A stretch of DNA of 64,000 nt from Yersinia kristensenii (GTDB taxonomy: Bacteria; Pseudomonadota; Gammaproteobacteria; Enterobacterales; Enterobacteriaceae), in assembly GCF_900460525.1 (NCBI RefSeq), contig NZ_UHIY01000001.1:1922001-1986000 (forward strand), written 5' to 3'. This document shows positions 53,936 to 62,709 of the stretch, piece by piece. A program made the translations under genes and the position numbers. Position 1 is the first letter of the stretch. Each line of letters opens with the position of its first letter. The notes under the pieces were generated by a model that saw only the letters and a list, made by a program, of their open reading frames with translations, did not search any database and was not told the DNA's origin.

Positions 53936-54994
53936 ATGATGAATATGACTATGGATGTGTTATCTAAAAATGAACATGGTTTTGTTGCTAATGCACCCTC
54001 CAGTGTGAGTGTATTCTCTCTTGCGCGTCGGGTGGCAGAATTCAATGTGCCAGTATTAATCACTGGAGAAACAGGAACCGGTAAAGAGTGTGTGGCAAAA
54101 TATATTCACCATAAAGCAATGGGTGAGAGCGCCCCCTATATTGCAGTAAATTGTGCCGCTATCCCTGAGAGTATGCTGGAAGCTATATTATTCGGTTATG
54201 AAAAAGGTGCATTTACTGGGGCTGTTGCCAGTGTTGCTGGTAAATTTGAACAAGCCAATGGCGGTACATTATTACTAGATGAAATTGGCGATATGCCATT
54301 AGCCTTGCAAGTTAAGTTATTACGTGTATTACAAGAGCAGGAAGTTGAGCGCTTAGGTGGACATAAACGTATCCCGCTAGATATTCGTATTATTGCCTCT
54401 ACCAATAAAGATTTGAGTGTTGAGATTGCAGAAGGGCGCTTTCGTCAGGATCTCTATTACCGCTTGTCAGTGGTGCCGATTCATATCTCACCGCTGCGCG
54501 AAAGGCCGGAAGATATTATGCCGTTGGTGAGTGCTTTTTTTAAGAAATACCGTAATTTTTTAGATGTGAAAATTAATATTACTGCGCAAGCGCAGTGTGA
54601 GCTACAAACGTATTCTTGGCCGGGTAATGTACGCGAATTAGAAAACGTTATTCAGCGAGGGATCATTATGAGCAATAATGGGCTTATCGACATTTCACAT
54701 TTAGGCCTGTCTGCAACAAAGGAAGAGCCGCTATCAGAGGGGCCATTAGATGAAAATAAATCGGCAGAAAATAAGCCGGTGTTTTCTACTGCCAATATTC
54801 AATCCAGTCATGGCGAAAGCAACATTAAATTACGCGGACGTTTGGCTCAATACCAATATATCGCGGATTTATTACAAAGACACCAGGGAAGTAAATCCAA
54901 AACGGCCGCATTTTTAGGTATTACCCCGCGCGCTTTGCGCTATCGGTTGGCTAATATGCGCGAAGACGGTATCGATATTGAGTGTTACTCATAA
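53936..54994 (+). CDS. lafK: LafK-like sigma-54 activator of the Flag-2 system
   Basis: About 352 residues from the ATG at 53936; the frame is open 34 codons further upstream but that part is hydrophobic and has no good ribosome site. The AAA+ domain is complete: Walker A GETGTGKE, the sigma-54 contact loop GAFTGAV, Walker B GGTLLLDEIGDM and the WPGNVRELENVIQ region. A Fis-type helix-turn-helix is at the C-terminus (KTAAFLGITPRALRYRLANM). Almost no N-terminal regulatory domain is present. LafK activates early lateral flagellar genes in other bacteria; the sigma-54 promoter before lfgB in this window fits. Confidence 0.92.
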   Translation: MMNMTMDVLSKNEHGFVANAPSSVSVFSLARRVAEFNVPVLITGETGTGKECVAKYIHHKAMGESAPYIAVNCAAIPESMLEAILFGYEKGAFTGAVASVAGKFEQANGGTLLLDEIGDMPLALQVKLLRVLQEQEVERLGGHKRIPLDIRIIASTNKDLSVEIAEGRFRQDLYYRLSVVPIHISPLRERPEDIMPLVSAFFKKYRNFLDVKINITAQAQCELQTYSWPGNVRELENVIQRGIIMSNNGLIDISHLGLSATKEEPLSEGPLDENKSAENKPVFSTANIQSSHGESNIKLRGRLAQYQYIADLLQRHQGSKSKTAAFLGITPRALRYRLANMREDGIDIECYS

Positions 54995-55005
54995 GAGGAA
55001 GAACC

Positions 55006-55386
55006 ATGGATAAAGTTGGAGCTATCACTATGCCAAATATGCAATTGCCGATGATAACGGAAATGCAACAGATGGCGGCCATAGCCAGTAATCGTGTTGA
55101 GTTTAGCACTGCATTACCGCAGCCCACGGGGAGTAGTTTGTTCGCGCAGGTTAACGGGGTGAACTCCCCTTCATTTTCCCGGGTGTTCAACGGTGTGATT
55201 AATAGTGTGGATAACTTACAACATGTGGCAAGCGATAAGCAGACCGCAATGGATATGGGCGTCAGTGATGATTTAACCGGCACGATGCTAGCAAGTCAGA
55301 AAGCCAGTGTGGCTTTCTCAGCGATGGTGCAGGTGCGTAATAAACTTACCACTGCACTCGACGAAGTCATGAATACTGCGCTGTAG
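55006..55386 (+). CDS. lfiE: LfiE/FliE-type basal body protein
   Basis: 126 residues from the ATG at 55006, preceded by AGAGGAAG five bases ahead; this start is much better than the upstream open frame. The C-terminal half has the FliE signature: VINSVDNLQHVASDKQTAMD, then SQKASVAFSAMVQVRNKLT. FliE joins the MS ring to the rod. It begins 11 bases after the lafK stop and leads the lfiEFGHIJ run. Confidence 0.94.
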   Translation: MDKVGAITMPNMQLPMITEMQQMAAIASNRVEFSTALPQPTGSSLFAQVNGVNSPSFSRVFNGVINSVDNLQHVASDKQTAMDMGVSDDLTGTMLASQKASVAFSAMVQVRNKLTTALDEVMNTAL

Positions 55387-55395
55387 GGTAAATCG

Positions 55396-57021
55396 GTGTT
55401 AGATAAAATTAAGCAACAATTGCCCGCCATTAGGTTGGGTAAAAATCAAAAAAGTATCCTTATGGGCGCGATGGCTCTCTTGGTCACCGGTGCGATTATT
55501 TTCAGCCTTTGGCGCGGCTCGCAGGGCTATACCGCCTTGTTTGGTTCACAGGAACATATTCCGGTGACGCAAGTCGTTGAAGTGCTGGATGGCGAGGCGA
55601 TTGCCTATCGTATTAATCCAGATAATGGTCAGATATTAGTAGCAGAAAATCAACTGGGCAGAGCGCGTATTCTGCTGGCAGCCAAAGGCATTACTGCCAC
55701 ATTGCCGACAGGTTATGAGCTGATGGATCAGGAAACCATGCTCGGCAGTAGCCAGTTTATTCAGAATGTGCGCTACAAGCGCAGTTTGGAGGGGGAACTG
55801 GCACAGAGCATTATGGCGTTAACCGCTGTGGATTATGCCCGGGTTCATTTAGGGATGAGTGAAGCCAGTTCTTTTGCCATCAGCAATCGCTCAGAGAGTA
55901 GTGCGTCCGTCATTTTGCGCCTGAAATATGGTCAAACGCTGAAAACCGAGCAGGTGGGGGCTATTGTCCAGTTGGTCGCGGGCAGTATTCCCGCCATGAA
56001 AGCGGCCAATGTGCGGGTAGTTGATCAGCACGGCGAGCTGTTATCAGAAGCCTATCAAGCGAATAGCAAAGGAATGACAAATGTGAAAAGTGGGGCTGAA
56101 TTAGCCCATTATTTGCAGAGCACCACCGAGAAGAGTATCGCCAATCTGCTTAGCTCCGTGGTCGGCGTCAATAACTACCGCATCAGTGTCGCGACCCAAC
56201 TTGATCTGAGCCGTGTTGAAGAAACGCTGGAACGCTATGGCGCAGAGCCGCGTGTCAGCGATGAGAATATTCAGCAAGAAAACGGCAATGAAGACATGGC
56301 GATGGGGATTCCAGGTTCATTAAGCAATCAGCCTTCTGCTCAGCCACGAAACACCAATGCGCCGGCCATGATGAGCCGCAGCCAGGCGCAGCGTAAGTAT
56401 GCCTACGACCGTGATATCCGCCATGTGCGCCATCCGGGCTTTAAGCTGGAGAAGATGACGGTTGCAGTGATTTTGAATAAATCCGCTCCGGCGCTGGATA
56501 AATGGACGGCAGAACAGCTGAATGAATTGAAGCGCTTAATTGAAGATGCCGCAGGTATCGACGTAAAACGGGGTGACTCCCTGACCCTGAATATGCTGGC
56601 CTTTACTGCGCCGATAGTGATTGAAGAGTCTGTTATTCCGTGGTGGCAAGATGCAACGACTTTCCGTTGGGCGGAAATTGCGGGTATTGGCTTACTGTCG
56701 CTGCTGTTCTTGCTATTCGGTGTACGCCCATTGATGGCGCGGTTATCACGTCCGGATGATAAGCACGCTACTTTGGCGATGTCCGAAAACGCTGATAGCC
56801 CGAATGCGACAAATACCGCAGGTGAAAGCGGCACAGCAACAGAATCTAGGTTGCCAGCCTCTTCCTTTAAAGAAGATGACAATCTGCCACCGCAAGGTTC
56901 TGGCCTGGATACCAAAATCGCTCACTTGCAACAATTAGCTCAGTCAGAAACTGAACGTGTCGCCGAAGTCATTAAACAATGGATTAATAATAATGAACGA
57001 ATCAAACCTCAATCAGAATGA
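55396..57021 (+). CDS. lfiF: LfiF/FliF-type MS-ring protein
   Basis: 541 residues from a GTG start at 55396. Two membrane helices (near 22-42 and 430-450) flank a large periplasmic domain with YRINPDNGQILVAENQLGRA, LEGELAQSIMAL and ARVHLGMSEASSF, all FliF-like. The C-terminal cytoplasmic tail binds FliG. It forms the MS ring. The 3' end overlaps lfiG by 29 bases. Confidence 0.96.
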   Translation: MLDKIKQQLPAIRLGKNQKSILMGAMALLVTGAIIFSLWRGSQGYTALFGSQEHIPVTQVVEVLDGEAIAYRINPDNGQILVAENQLGRARILLAAKGITATLPTGYELMDQETMLGSSQFIQNVRYKRSLEGELAQSIMALTAVDYARVHLGMSEASSFAISNRSESSASVILRLKYGQTLKTEQVGAIVQLVAGSIPAMKAANVRVVDQHGELLSEAYQANSKGMTNVKSGAELAHYLQSTTEKSIANLLSSVVGVNNYRISVATQLDLSRVEETLERYGAEPRVSDENIQQENGNEDMAMGIPGSLSNQPSAQPRNTNAPAMMSRSQAQRKYAYDRDIRHVRHPGFKLEKMTVAVILNKSAPALDKWTAEQLNELKRLIEDAAGIDVKRGDSLTLNMLAFTAPIVIEESVIPWWQDATTFRWAEIAGIGLLSLLFLLFGVRPLMARLSRPDDKHATLAMSENADSPNATNTAGESGTATESRLPASSFKEDDNLPPQGSGLDTKIAHLQQLAQSETERVAEVIKQWINNNERIKPQSE

Positions 57022-58048
57022 TGATGCAATGGTGCGTGATAGCGCCACTGCTTCTGCCCCGGTACGCAGCCGTTTAGAGCAGGCAGGGATTTTGCTTCTG
57101 AGTGTGGGTGAGGAAGCCGCGGCGATGGTGATGCAGAAACTGACGCGCGAGGAAGTGGTGTGTATCAGCCAAACTATGTCTCGCCTGCATGGTGTCAAAT
57201 TGAACCATGCACGGCAGGCATTGGATGACTTCTTTGTCGATTATCGTGAACAAAGCGGGATCAACGGCGCATCGCGCAGTTATCTGCAAGGCATTCTGAG
57301 TAAAGCTTTGGGCAGTGATATCTCTAAAAGTGTCATTAATGGCATCTATGGTGATGAAATCCGCCATAGGATGACCCGCTTGCAGTGGGTCGGGACACCA
57401 CAACTGGCGGCGCTGATTGAACAGGAACATCTGCAATTACAGGCGGTATTTTTAGCTTTTTTACCGCCGGATGTAGCAGCTGAAGTGTTGGCCTACCTGG
57501 ATAAAGGGCGGCAGGACGATGTGTTGTACCGGATTGCCAAGCTCGATGATGTCAACCGCGATGTGGTGGATGAACTGGATCGCCTGATTGAGCGCGGCGT
57601 GGCGGTATTGTCAGAGCACGGTTCCAAAGTTTTGGGGATCAAACAAGCCGCGAATATCGTTAACCGTATTCCCAGCAACCAGCAGCAGTTGTTGGAGCAA
57701 CTGGGGGAGCGTGATGAAGAAGTGCTCAATGATCTGAAGGATGAGATGTATGAATTCTTTATCCTCAGCCGCCAAAGTGAGGTCACTTTGCAACGCTTGA
57801 TGGATGATATCCCGATGAGCGACTGGGCGATAGCGCTGAAAGGCACTGAGCCGGTACTGCGCCAAGCCATTTATGACGTGCTGCCAAAGCGCCAAATACA
57901 GCAGTTGCAAAATGCGACCAATCGGATGGGGGCGGTGCCAGTCAGCCGCGTAGAGCATATACGCAAAGAGATAATGGCGCAGGTGCGCGCGCTGGCCGAA
58001 GCGGGAGAAATCCAGGTGCAATTGTTTGCTGAACAGACCATGGAGTAA
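56993..58048 (+). CDS. lfiG: LfiG/FliG-type motor switch protein
   Basis: About 351 residues from the ATG at 56993 inside the lfiF end. FliG features: RSRLEQAGILLLSVGEEAAA, the middle domain (EQEHLQLQAVFLAFLPPDVAAEVL), the conserved EHGSKVLGIKQAANIVNR and the C-terminal FILSRQSEVTLQRLMDDI. It links the MS ring to the C ring and carries the torque helix. It is about 20 residues longer than E. coli FliG at the N-terminus. Confidence 0.95.
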   Translation: MNESNLNQNDDAMVRDSATASAPVRSRLEQAGILLLSVGEEAAAMVMQKLTREEVVCISQTMSRLHGVKLNHARQALDDFFVDYREQSGINGASRSYLQGILSKALGSDISKSVINGIYGDEIRHRMTRLQWVGTPQLAALIEQEHLQLQAVFLAFLPPDVAAEVLAYLDKGRQDDVLYRIAKLDDVNRDVVDELDRLIERGVAVLSEHGSKVLGIKQAANIVNRIPSNQQQLLEQLGERDEEVLNDLKDEMYEFFILSRQSEVTLQRLMDDIPMSDWAIALKGTEPVLRQAIYDVLPKRQIQQLQNATNRMGAVPVSRVEHIRKEIMAQVRALAEAGEIQVQLFAEQTME

Positions 58049-58052
58049 GGCA

Positions 58053-58769
58053 ATGTCGATAAAAAATAGCCTGCGCTTTGGCGGGGCGAAAGTACGGGTT
58101 CATCAGTTCCCGCCATTGCGTCAAATCCGCCAGAACTTACAAGCCGCCGATACCATGACACTCGATCCGGCGGCCTATCAAAAACAGCTGATGGACGGTT
58201 TTCAGGAAGGGATCAGTCAGGGTTTTAATAAAGGATTGTCTGAGGGAAAAGAGGAAGGATATCAAGAGGGTGTCCGTCTGGGATATGACGACGGGTTGAA
58301 AAAAGGGCGGGTAGAAGCGCGACAATCAGAAAGTCACCGATTTGATGAAGCTATCGAGCCATTTAGCGGCTACATCGAAAAAATGCATGATTATTTAAGC
58401 AGTTATGAAAATCGCCGTCGCGATGAGCTAGTGCAATTAGTGGAAAAAGTGACGCGTCAGGTTATCCGCTGTGAATTGGCACTGCAACCTGCGCAGTTGC
58501 TCGCATTAGTTGAGGAAGCACTGGCGGCACAACCGTCAGTTCCCACGCAACTGAAAGTCTATCTTAACCCCGCCGAGCTGGGCCGCATCAATGATGTTGC
58601 GCCGGAGAAAGTTAAACAGTGGGGGCTGATAGCCGATCCGGAGATGGCCAGCGGTGAATGCCGTGTGGTCACCGATACCACGGAGATTGATGTGGGTTGC
58701 CAACATCGTCTGGATCAGTGTGTTGAAGCATTGAAAAGCAGCTTACTGCCGGATCAATACCATGGGTGA
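58053..58769 (+). CDS. lfiH: LfiH/FliH-like export ATPase regulator
   Basis: 238 residues from the ATG at 58053 (GTAAGG ahead). The middle has the FliH GxxxG-type repeat: GFQEGISQGFNKGLSEGKEE, then GYQEGVRLGYDDGLKKG. A C-terminal domain resembling V-ATPase stator subunit E follows (LVEKVTRQVIRCELALQP). FliH binds and restrains the FliI ATPase at the C ring. It overlaps lfiI by 8 bases. Confidence 0.92.
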   Translation: MSIKNSLRFGGAKVRVHQFPPLRQIRQNLQAADTMTLDPAAYQKQLMDGFQEGISQGFNKGLSEGKEEGYQEGVRLGYDDGLKKGRVEARQSESHRFDEAIEPFSGYIEKMHDYLSSYENRRRDELVQLVEKVTRQVIRCELALQPAQLLALVEEALAAQPSVPTQLKVYLNPAELGRINDVAPEKVKQWGLIADPEMASGECRVVTDTTEIDVGCQHRLDQCVEALKSSLLPDQYHG

Positions 58770-60111
58770 GCTGGCAGCACTGGATAATGCATTGAAATCT
58801 ATAGATAACATTAACCTGGCCAGAGTCGCTGGACGCTTAGTACGGGTTAATGGGATTTTGCTGGAAAGTGTCGGTTGCCGTCTGGCGATTGGCCAGCGTT
58901 GCCGTATCGAGAGCACTGAAAACGTCTTTATTGAGGCGCAGGTGGTCGGGTTTGACCGAGAGGTCACTTATCTGATGCCGTTTAAGCAACCGGATGGCCT
59001 GATGAGCGGGGCGCGGGTATTCCCGTGTGAACTGGATGGCGAACTGCTGATTGGTGATAGCTGGTTGGGTCGAGTGGTGAATGGTTTGGGTGAGCCGATT
59101 GATGGCAAGGGGTTGCTCGGTGGAGAGACTCCGCTGCAACCGCAATTACCGCAAATCCACCCTTTACAACGCCAGCCGGTTAGCACGCCATTGGATGTGG
59201 GGGTCAAAGCCATCAACGGCTTACTCACTATTGGCAAAGGCCAACGGGTCGGATTGATGGCGGGCAGTGGCGTGGGCAAAAGTATGTTGTTGGGCATGAT
59301 GACCCGCTATACCCAGGCAGATGTGGTGGTGGTCGGGCTGATTGGCGAGCGTGGCCGAGAGGTGAAGGAGTTTATTGAAAACTCCTTACAGGCCTGTGGT
59401 ATGGCAAAGTCGGTGGTGATAACCGCACCGGCAGATGAATCGCCGTTAATGCGCATTAGAGCCACCGAACTCTGCCACTCCGTTGCGACCTATTATCGTG
59501 ATAAAGGTAAAGACGTGTTACTGCTGGTGGATTCACTCACCCGCTATGCCATGGCACAGCGAGAAATTGCTCTGTCATTGGGGGAGCCACCGGCGACCAA
59601 AGGCTATCCGCCTTCTGCTTTTAGTATCATTCCACGGTTGGCCGAAAGTGCTGGGAACAGCTACGGCAGCGGCACCATGACCGCTATTTATACTGTGCTG
59701 GCGGAAGGCGATGATCAGCAAGATCCTATCGTCGATTGCGCCCGCGCAGTATTAGATGGTCACATCGTATTATCGCGCCAGTTGGCGGAGTCCGGTCACT
59801 ACCCTGCCATTGATATTGGCCAATCGATCAGCCGCTGTATGAGCCAGATCTCACCCCGTGAACAGGTTCAATCTGCCCGTTTACTGAAGCAATGCTATGC
59901 CGATTATATGGAGATCAAACCCTTGATTCCGCTGGGCGGCTATGTTGCTGGGGCCGATCCGATGGCAGATCGGGCAGTACAGTATTATCCGGCCATTATC
60001 GATTTCTTGCGACAGGAGGTCGATCAACCCTCACTCCTGCCCGCCACACTGGCGCATCTGAACTCGCTCTATCCACAATCTGATATTCAAACACCTGAGG
60101 CCCAATCATGA
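58762..60111 (+). CDS. lfiI: LfiI/FliI-type flagellar export ATPase
   Basis: 449 residues. An F1-beta-like ATPase with Walker A AGSGVGKSMLLGM near residue 170, ERGREVKEFIE, Walker B VLLLVDSLTRYAMAQREIAL and the signature PPSAFSIIPRLAESAGN. It drives unfolding and export of flagellar substrates. Length and motifs are complete. It overlaps lfiJ by 4 bases (ATGA). Confidence 0.97.
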   Translation: MGELAALDNALKSIDNINLARVAGRLVRVNGILLESVGCRLAIGQRCRIESTENVFIEAQVVGFDREVTYLMPFKQPDGLMSGARVFPCELDGELLIGDSWLGRVVNGLGEPIDGKGLLGGETPLQPQLPQIHPLQRQPVSTPLDVGVKAINGLLTIGKGQRVGLMAGSGVGKSMLLGMMTRYTQADVVVVGLIGERGREVKEFIENSLQACGMAKSVVITAPADESPLMRIRATELCHSVATYYRDKGKDVLLLVDSLTRYAMAQREIALSLGEPPATKGYPPSAFSIIPRLAESAGNSYGSGTMTAIYTVLAEGDDQQDPIVDCARAVLDGHIVLSRQLAESGHYPAIDIGQSISRCMSQISPREQVQSARLLKQCYADYMEIKPLIPLGGYVAGADPMADRAVQYYPAIIDFLRQEVDQPSLLPATLAHLNSLYPQSDIQTPEAQS

Positions 60112-60539
60112 GTGACAAGCTGATGAATACCTTGCAACGGCTACAACAGTTGCGGCAACGGGCGCTTAATCAGGCCACCAGTCAATTGGCCCAGCAAAAA
60201 CAGCTGTGCCAACGTTATCAAAACAACATTAATGCTTTAGCATCGTTAACCCATTTTGCATTAATACCCGTGTCTGGTGCGGCTTTGATGACTAACCGCG
60301 CCAACTATAAGCACAATATTCAGCGCGTTATTGACTGGCAAAAGCAGGAGCAGGTATTGGCCAATATTGAAGCGGGCAAGTTGCAAACGCATTTGCAGCA
60401 GCAAGCCTGTCGGGAAAAGATTGTGGCGGTGGTATTAGCACAGCAACAGCAGCAGAGTCAGATGGAACAGGGGCGGCGTGAGCAAAAAAACACTGATGGC
60501 CTGGCTGCGCAATGCTGGCAGCGGCAGCGGGCGGGATAA
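60108..60539 (+). CDS. lfiJ: LfiJ/FliJ-like export chaperone escort
   Basis: 143 residues, almost entirely helical and Gln-rich (LQQLRQRALNQATSQLAQQK; AQQQQQSQMEQGRRE), as in FliJ, which is a coiled coil. The call rests on this pattern and the position directly after lfiI. FliJ helps the FliI ring and shuttles chaperones to FlhA. It is the last gene of the run; cargo begins after 224 bases. Confidence 0.85.
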   Translation: MSDKLMNTLQRLQQLRQRALNQATSQLAQQKQLCQRYQNNINALASLTHFALIPVSGAALMTNRANYKHNIQRVIDWQKQEQVLANIEAGKLQTHLQQQACREKIVAVVLAQQQQQSQMEQGRREQKNTDGLAAQCWQRQRAG

Positions 60540-60624
60540 GGTTTCCCGCATAGGGTCATAGTGCTGATACCGGTTATTACCCTGCTTATAACCACGATAT
60601 TAACGATTTCATCGGGGGTTTATT

Positions 60625-60680
60625 TTATCCGCCCAAGGGGGTATTTATGCTAAGTGCCATTATTTGAAGTGGGCGGATAA
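60625..60680 (+). other. Perfect 10-bp inverted repeat before the nitrilase gene
   Basis: TTATCCGCCC (60625-60634) and GGGCGGATAA (60671-60680) are exact inverted copies 36 bases apart, in the 224-base gap between lfiJ and the nitrilase gene. It may be an operator pair, a terminator-like structure or the edge of an insertion. Nothing else is recognisable in the gap. Confidence 0.5.
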
Positions 60681-60763
60681 CTAATAATTATGAGAAATAT
60701 ATTAAGAGGTAAAGTAATAATCAAATAAATGATTATACCTTTCTGTAAAAGAAGGAAACTATT

Positions 60764-61786
60764 ATGAATAAGAATAACACCGCGTATATTGCCGCAGTCG
60801 TTCAAGCTTCTCCCATCTATCTTGACCTTGATGCCACCATTAATAAAGCGGTCGATCTTATTGCGCAGGCGGCCAGACAGGGGGCGAAGATTATCGCATT
60901 TTCTGAGCTGTTTTTCCCAGGTTATCCATGGTTTTTATGGCTGGGAACAATGGACTATATGACGCCATTTATTCGTCGTTATCATGAACAATCGATGATC
61001 ATTAATAGCCTTGAATATCAGCGGATCCAGCAGGCGGCCAAAGATAACCATATTTTCATTTCGTTTGGATTAAGTGAGCTTGATGCTGCTAGTTTGTATA
61101 TTGCACAGGTATTAATCAGTGATAAGGGGGAAACGGTTTATACGCGGCGCAAGCTCAAACCTACCTGTATGGAAAGGGTACTGTTCGGGGAAGGTGACGG
61201 CAGTAGTCTGGTAGTCAGCCCTACAGCACTGGGCAATATTGGCTCTCTGTGCTGCGGGGAGCATCTTCAACCGTTAAGTAAATATGCTCTGTATGCGCAG
61301 AATGAACAGCTCCATATTGCTGCGTGGCCCGCGTTTTCGCTGTCGGGAGGTGAGGGGAGCCATATTCTCTCTGGTGAGGTCAACATCGCGGTTTCTCAGG
61401 TCTATGCGGTGGAAGGACAGTGTTACGTTCTGGTTCCTTGCGCCACGGTATCAAGAGCTGCAGTAGCCTTATTTTGCTTTGATAATAACATGAAAAAAAC
61501 CTTATCTACCGGCGGGGGATATGCCCGTATTTTCGGCCCTGACGGGAAACTGCTAGTCACACCACTTCAGACCGACGAAGAGGGGATTTTGTATGCACAA
61601 TTGGATTTGTCGTCCATCACCATGGGTAAATTTATTTACGATCCCGCAGGGCATTATTCTCGGCCTGATGTCACCCGGTTGCTGCTTGATCCAAATAAAA
61701 AAGAGGTTGTAATAAAGAGCACTGATTTACCCGATAACAATGTCATATTACAGAATGATAGTGGGATTGAAATGAGTGATAAATAA
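60764..61786 (+). CDS. Nitrilase-superfamily enzyme, cargo in the Flag-2 locus
   Basis: 340 residues, close to branch-1 nitrilases. The catalytic triad is visible: Glu in IIAFSELFFPGYPWF (near 48), Lys in TRRKLKPT (near 131) and Cys in GSLCCGEHLQPL (near 165). PWFLWLG and CAAWPAF-like (HIAAWPAFSL) segments are nitrilase-specific. Such enzymes turn nitriles into acids and ammonia, or act on aldoximes' products or cyanide; the substrate cannot be told. The residue after the catalytic Cys is Gly, where most nitrilases have Trp. It is not a flagellar gene and sits alone between lfiJ and lfgN with its own AGAAGGAAA-type ribosome site. Confidence 0.92.
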   Translation: MNKNNTAYIAAVVQASPIYLDLDATINKAVDLIAQAARQGAKIIAFSELFFPGYPWFLWLGTMDYMTPFIRRYHEQSMIINSLEYQRIQQAAKDNHIFISFGLSELDAASLYIAQVLISDKGETVYTRRKLKPTCMERVLFGEGDGSSLVVSPTALGNIGSLCCGEHLQPLSKYALYAQNEQLHIAAWPAFSLSGGEGSHILSGEVNIAVSQVYAVEGQCYVLVPCATVSRAAVALFCFDNNMKKTLSTGGGYARIFGPDGKLLVTPLQTDEEGILYAQLDLSSITMGKFIYDPAGHYSRPDVTRLLLDPNKKEVVIKSTDLPDNNVILQNDSGIEMSDK

Positions 61787-61791
61787 TATTT

Positions 61792-61818
61792 CTGCGACTA
61801 TTATTCCATGAGTCGCAG
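61792..61818 (+). terminator. Hairpin between the nitrilase gene and lfgN
   Basis: CTGCGACT/AGTCGCAG makes a perfect 8-bp stem with an 11-base loop, six bases after the nitrilase stop codon. No T-run follows. It lies between convergent genes and probably marks the transcript end. Confidence 0.6.
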
Positions 61819-61859
61819 CTTCTCTCAAAGCCTCTGCTTGCCCTCCCTGAACACCTTAT

Positions 61860-62300
61860 TTAGCCCGCATATAAAAAATCTGACGGGGTCTCGGTTAATG
61901 AAGACAAGAGGTCCATCTGCATGGTTAGCAGCAGACCATTATGCTGGTTTTGCTGGCGGCAGGCGTCGGCGCGTAAACGCAAGTCCGCCCATAATGCGCC
62001 AGCATGTTCGCGGTAATGTATCGGTAAACTAGAGAGCAGCTGGTGCATACCTTCTTTATGGGCAGGAAATTGTAAATCTTGCATTAGCCGCCGGCGCTCA
62101 GTGGCAGATTGATCAATCATATTATACAGTTCCATCAACTGCAGATTGAGCGCTTCCAGAGCTTCAGTATTGTGGTTAATCATCAACTCGCGCTGTTTTA
62201 CCAATAACTTTTCCAAGGCAATATAGCGTTTGCGATCTTCCTGAATCGCCACCAACAACTGCTGAGTGCTCTGCTGCTGACTGTTTTTTACCGGCTGCAT
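61860..62300 (-). CDS. lfgN: LfgN/FlgN-like export chaperone
   Basis: 146 residues, helical, with the FlgN-type stretch RYIALEKLLVKQRELMINHN followed by TEALEALNLQLMELYNMIDQSATERRRLM. FlgN binds the hook-filament junction proteins FlgK and FlgL. It follows lfgM after 7 bases, the standard pair. Weak primary conservation is normal for this family. Confidence 0.85.
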   Translation of the reverse strand: MQPVKNSQQQSTQQLLVAIQEDRKRYIALEKLLVKQRELMINHNTEALEALNLQLMELYNMIDQSATERRRLMQDLQFPAHKEGMHQLLSSLPIHYREHAGALWADLRLRADACRQQNQHNGLLLTMQMDLLSSLTETPSDFLYAG

Positions 62301-62307
62301 AATTTCC

Positions 62308-62583
62308 TTAACTCCTGTGAAAGTTCAGCATCGCCCTGGCGATATCGGCGGTATTCAGTTTGATTTTATCGGCCTGAATATCCGCTTTAGCCATAGCGAC
62401 GCGTTCGCTATCCACTTCGGGCATTTTTTGTAATTTGGCATGCAACTCACCTGCCGATGCAGCATGTTGTGTCGTGCTAACCACAGATCGTACTGGAGCA
62501 ATAGCCTGAATAGCTTGGGAATTTTCTGTTTTAGCGGCCGGGGCGGCAACCATTATCTGCCGGCGATGCGCGTTAATTTCCAT
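62308..62583 (-). CDS. lfgM: LfgM/FlgM-like anti-sigma factor
   Basis: 91 residues. The C-terminal half has the FlgM pattern (MPEVDSERVAMAKADIQADK, then LNTADIARAMLNFHRS). FlgM inhibits the flagellar sigma-28 until the hook is complete, then is exported. This implies that the Flag-2 locus has its own late sigma factor (probably beyond the right edge) or acts on FliA of the main system. The N-terminus is Ala-rich and disordered-looking. Confidence 0.88.
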   Translation of the reverse strand: MEINAHRRQIMVAAPAAKTENSQAIQAIAPVRSVVSTTQHAASAGELHAKLQKMPEVDSERVAMAKADIQADKIKLNTADIARAMLNFHRS

Positions 62584-62709
62584 TTGAAGTCACCTTATAG
62601 TCAGTTAATGGAAGACGATTTTAGGTCTGTCTATATCAATGTGAACATACCTTCACAACCTGATATAGCGTCACAGCCCAGCCAAAACTTAATTTAAGGT
62701 GTTTTCACT

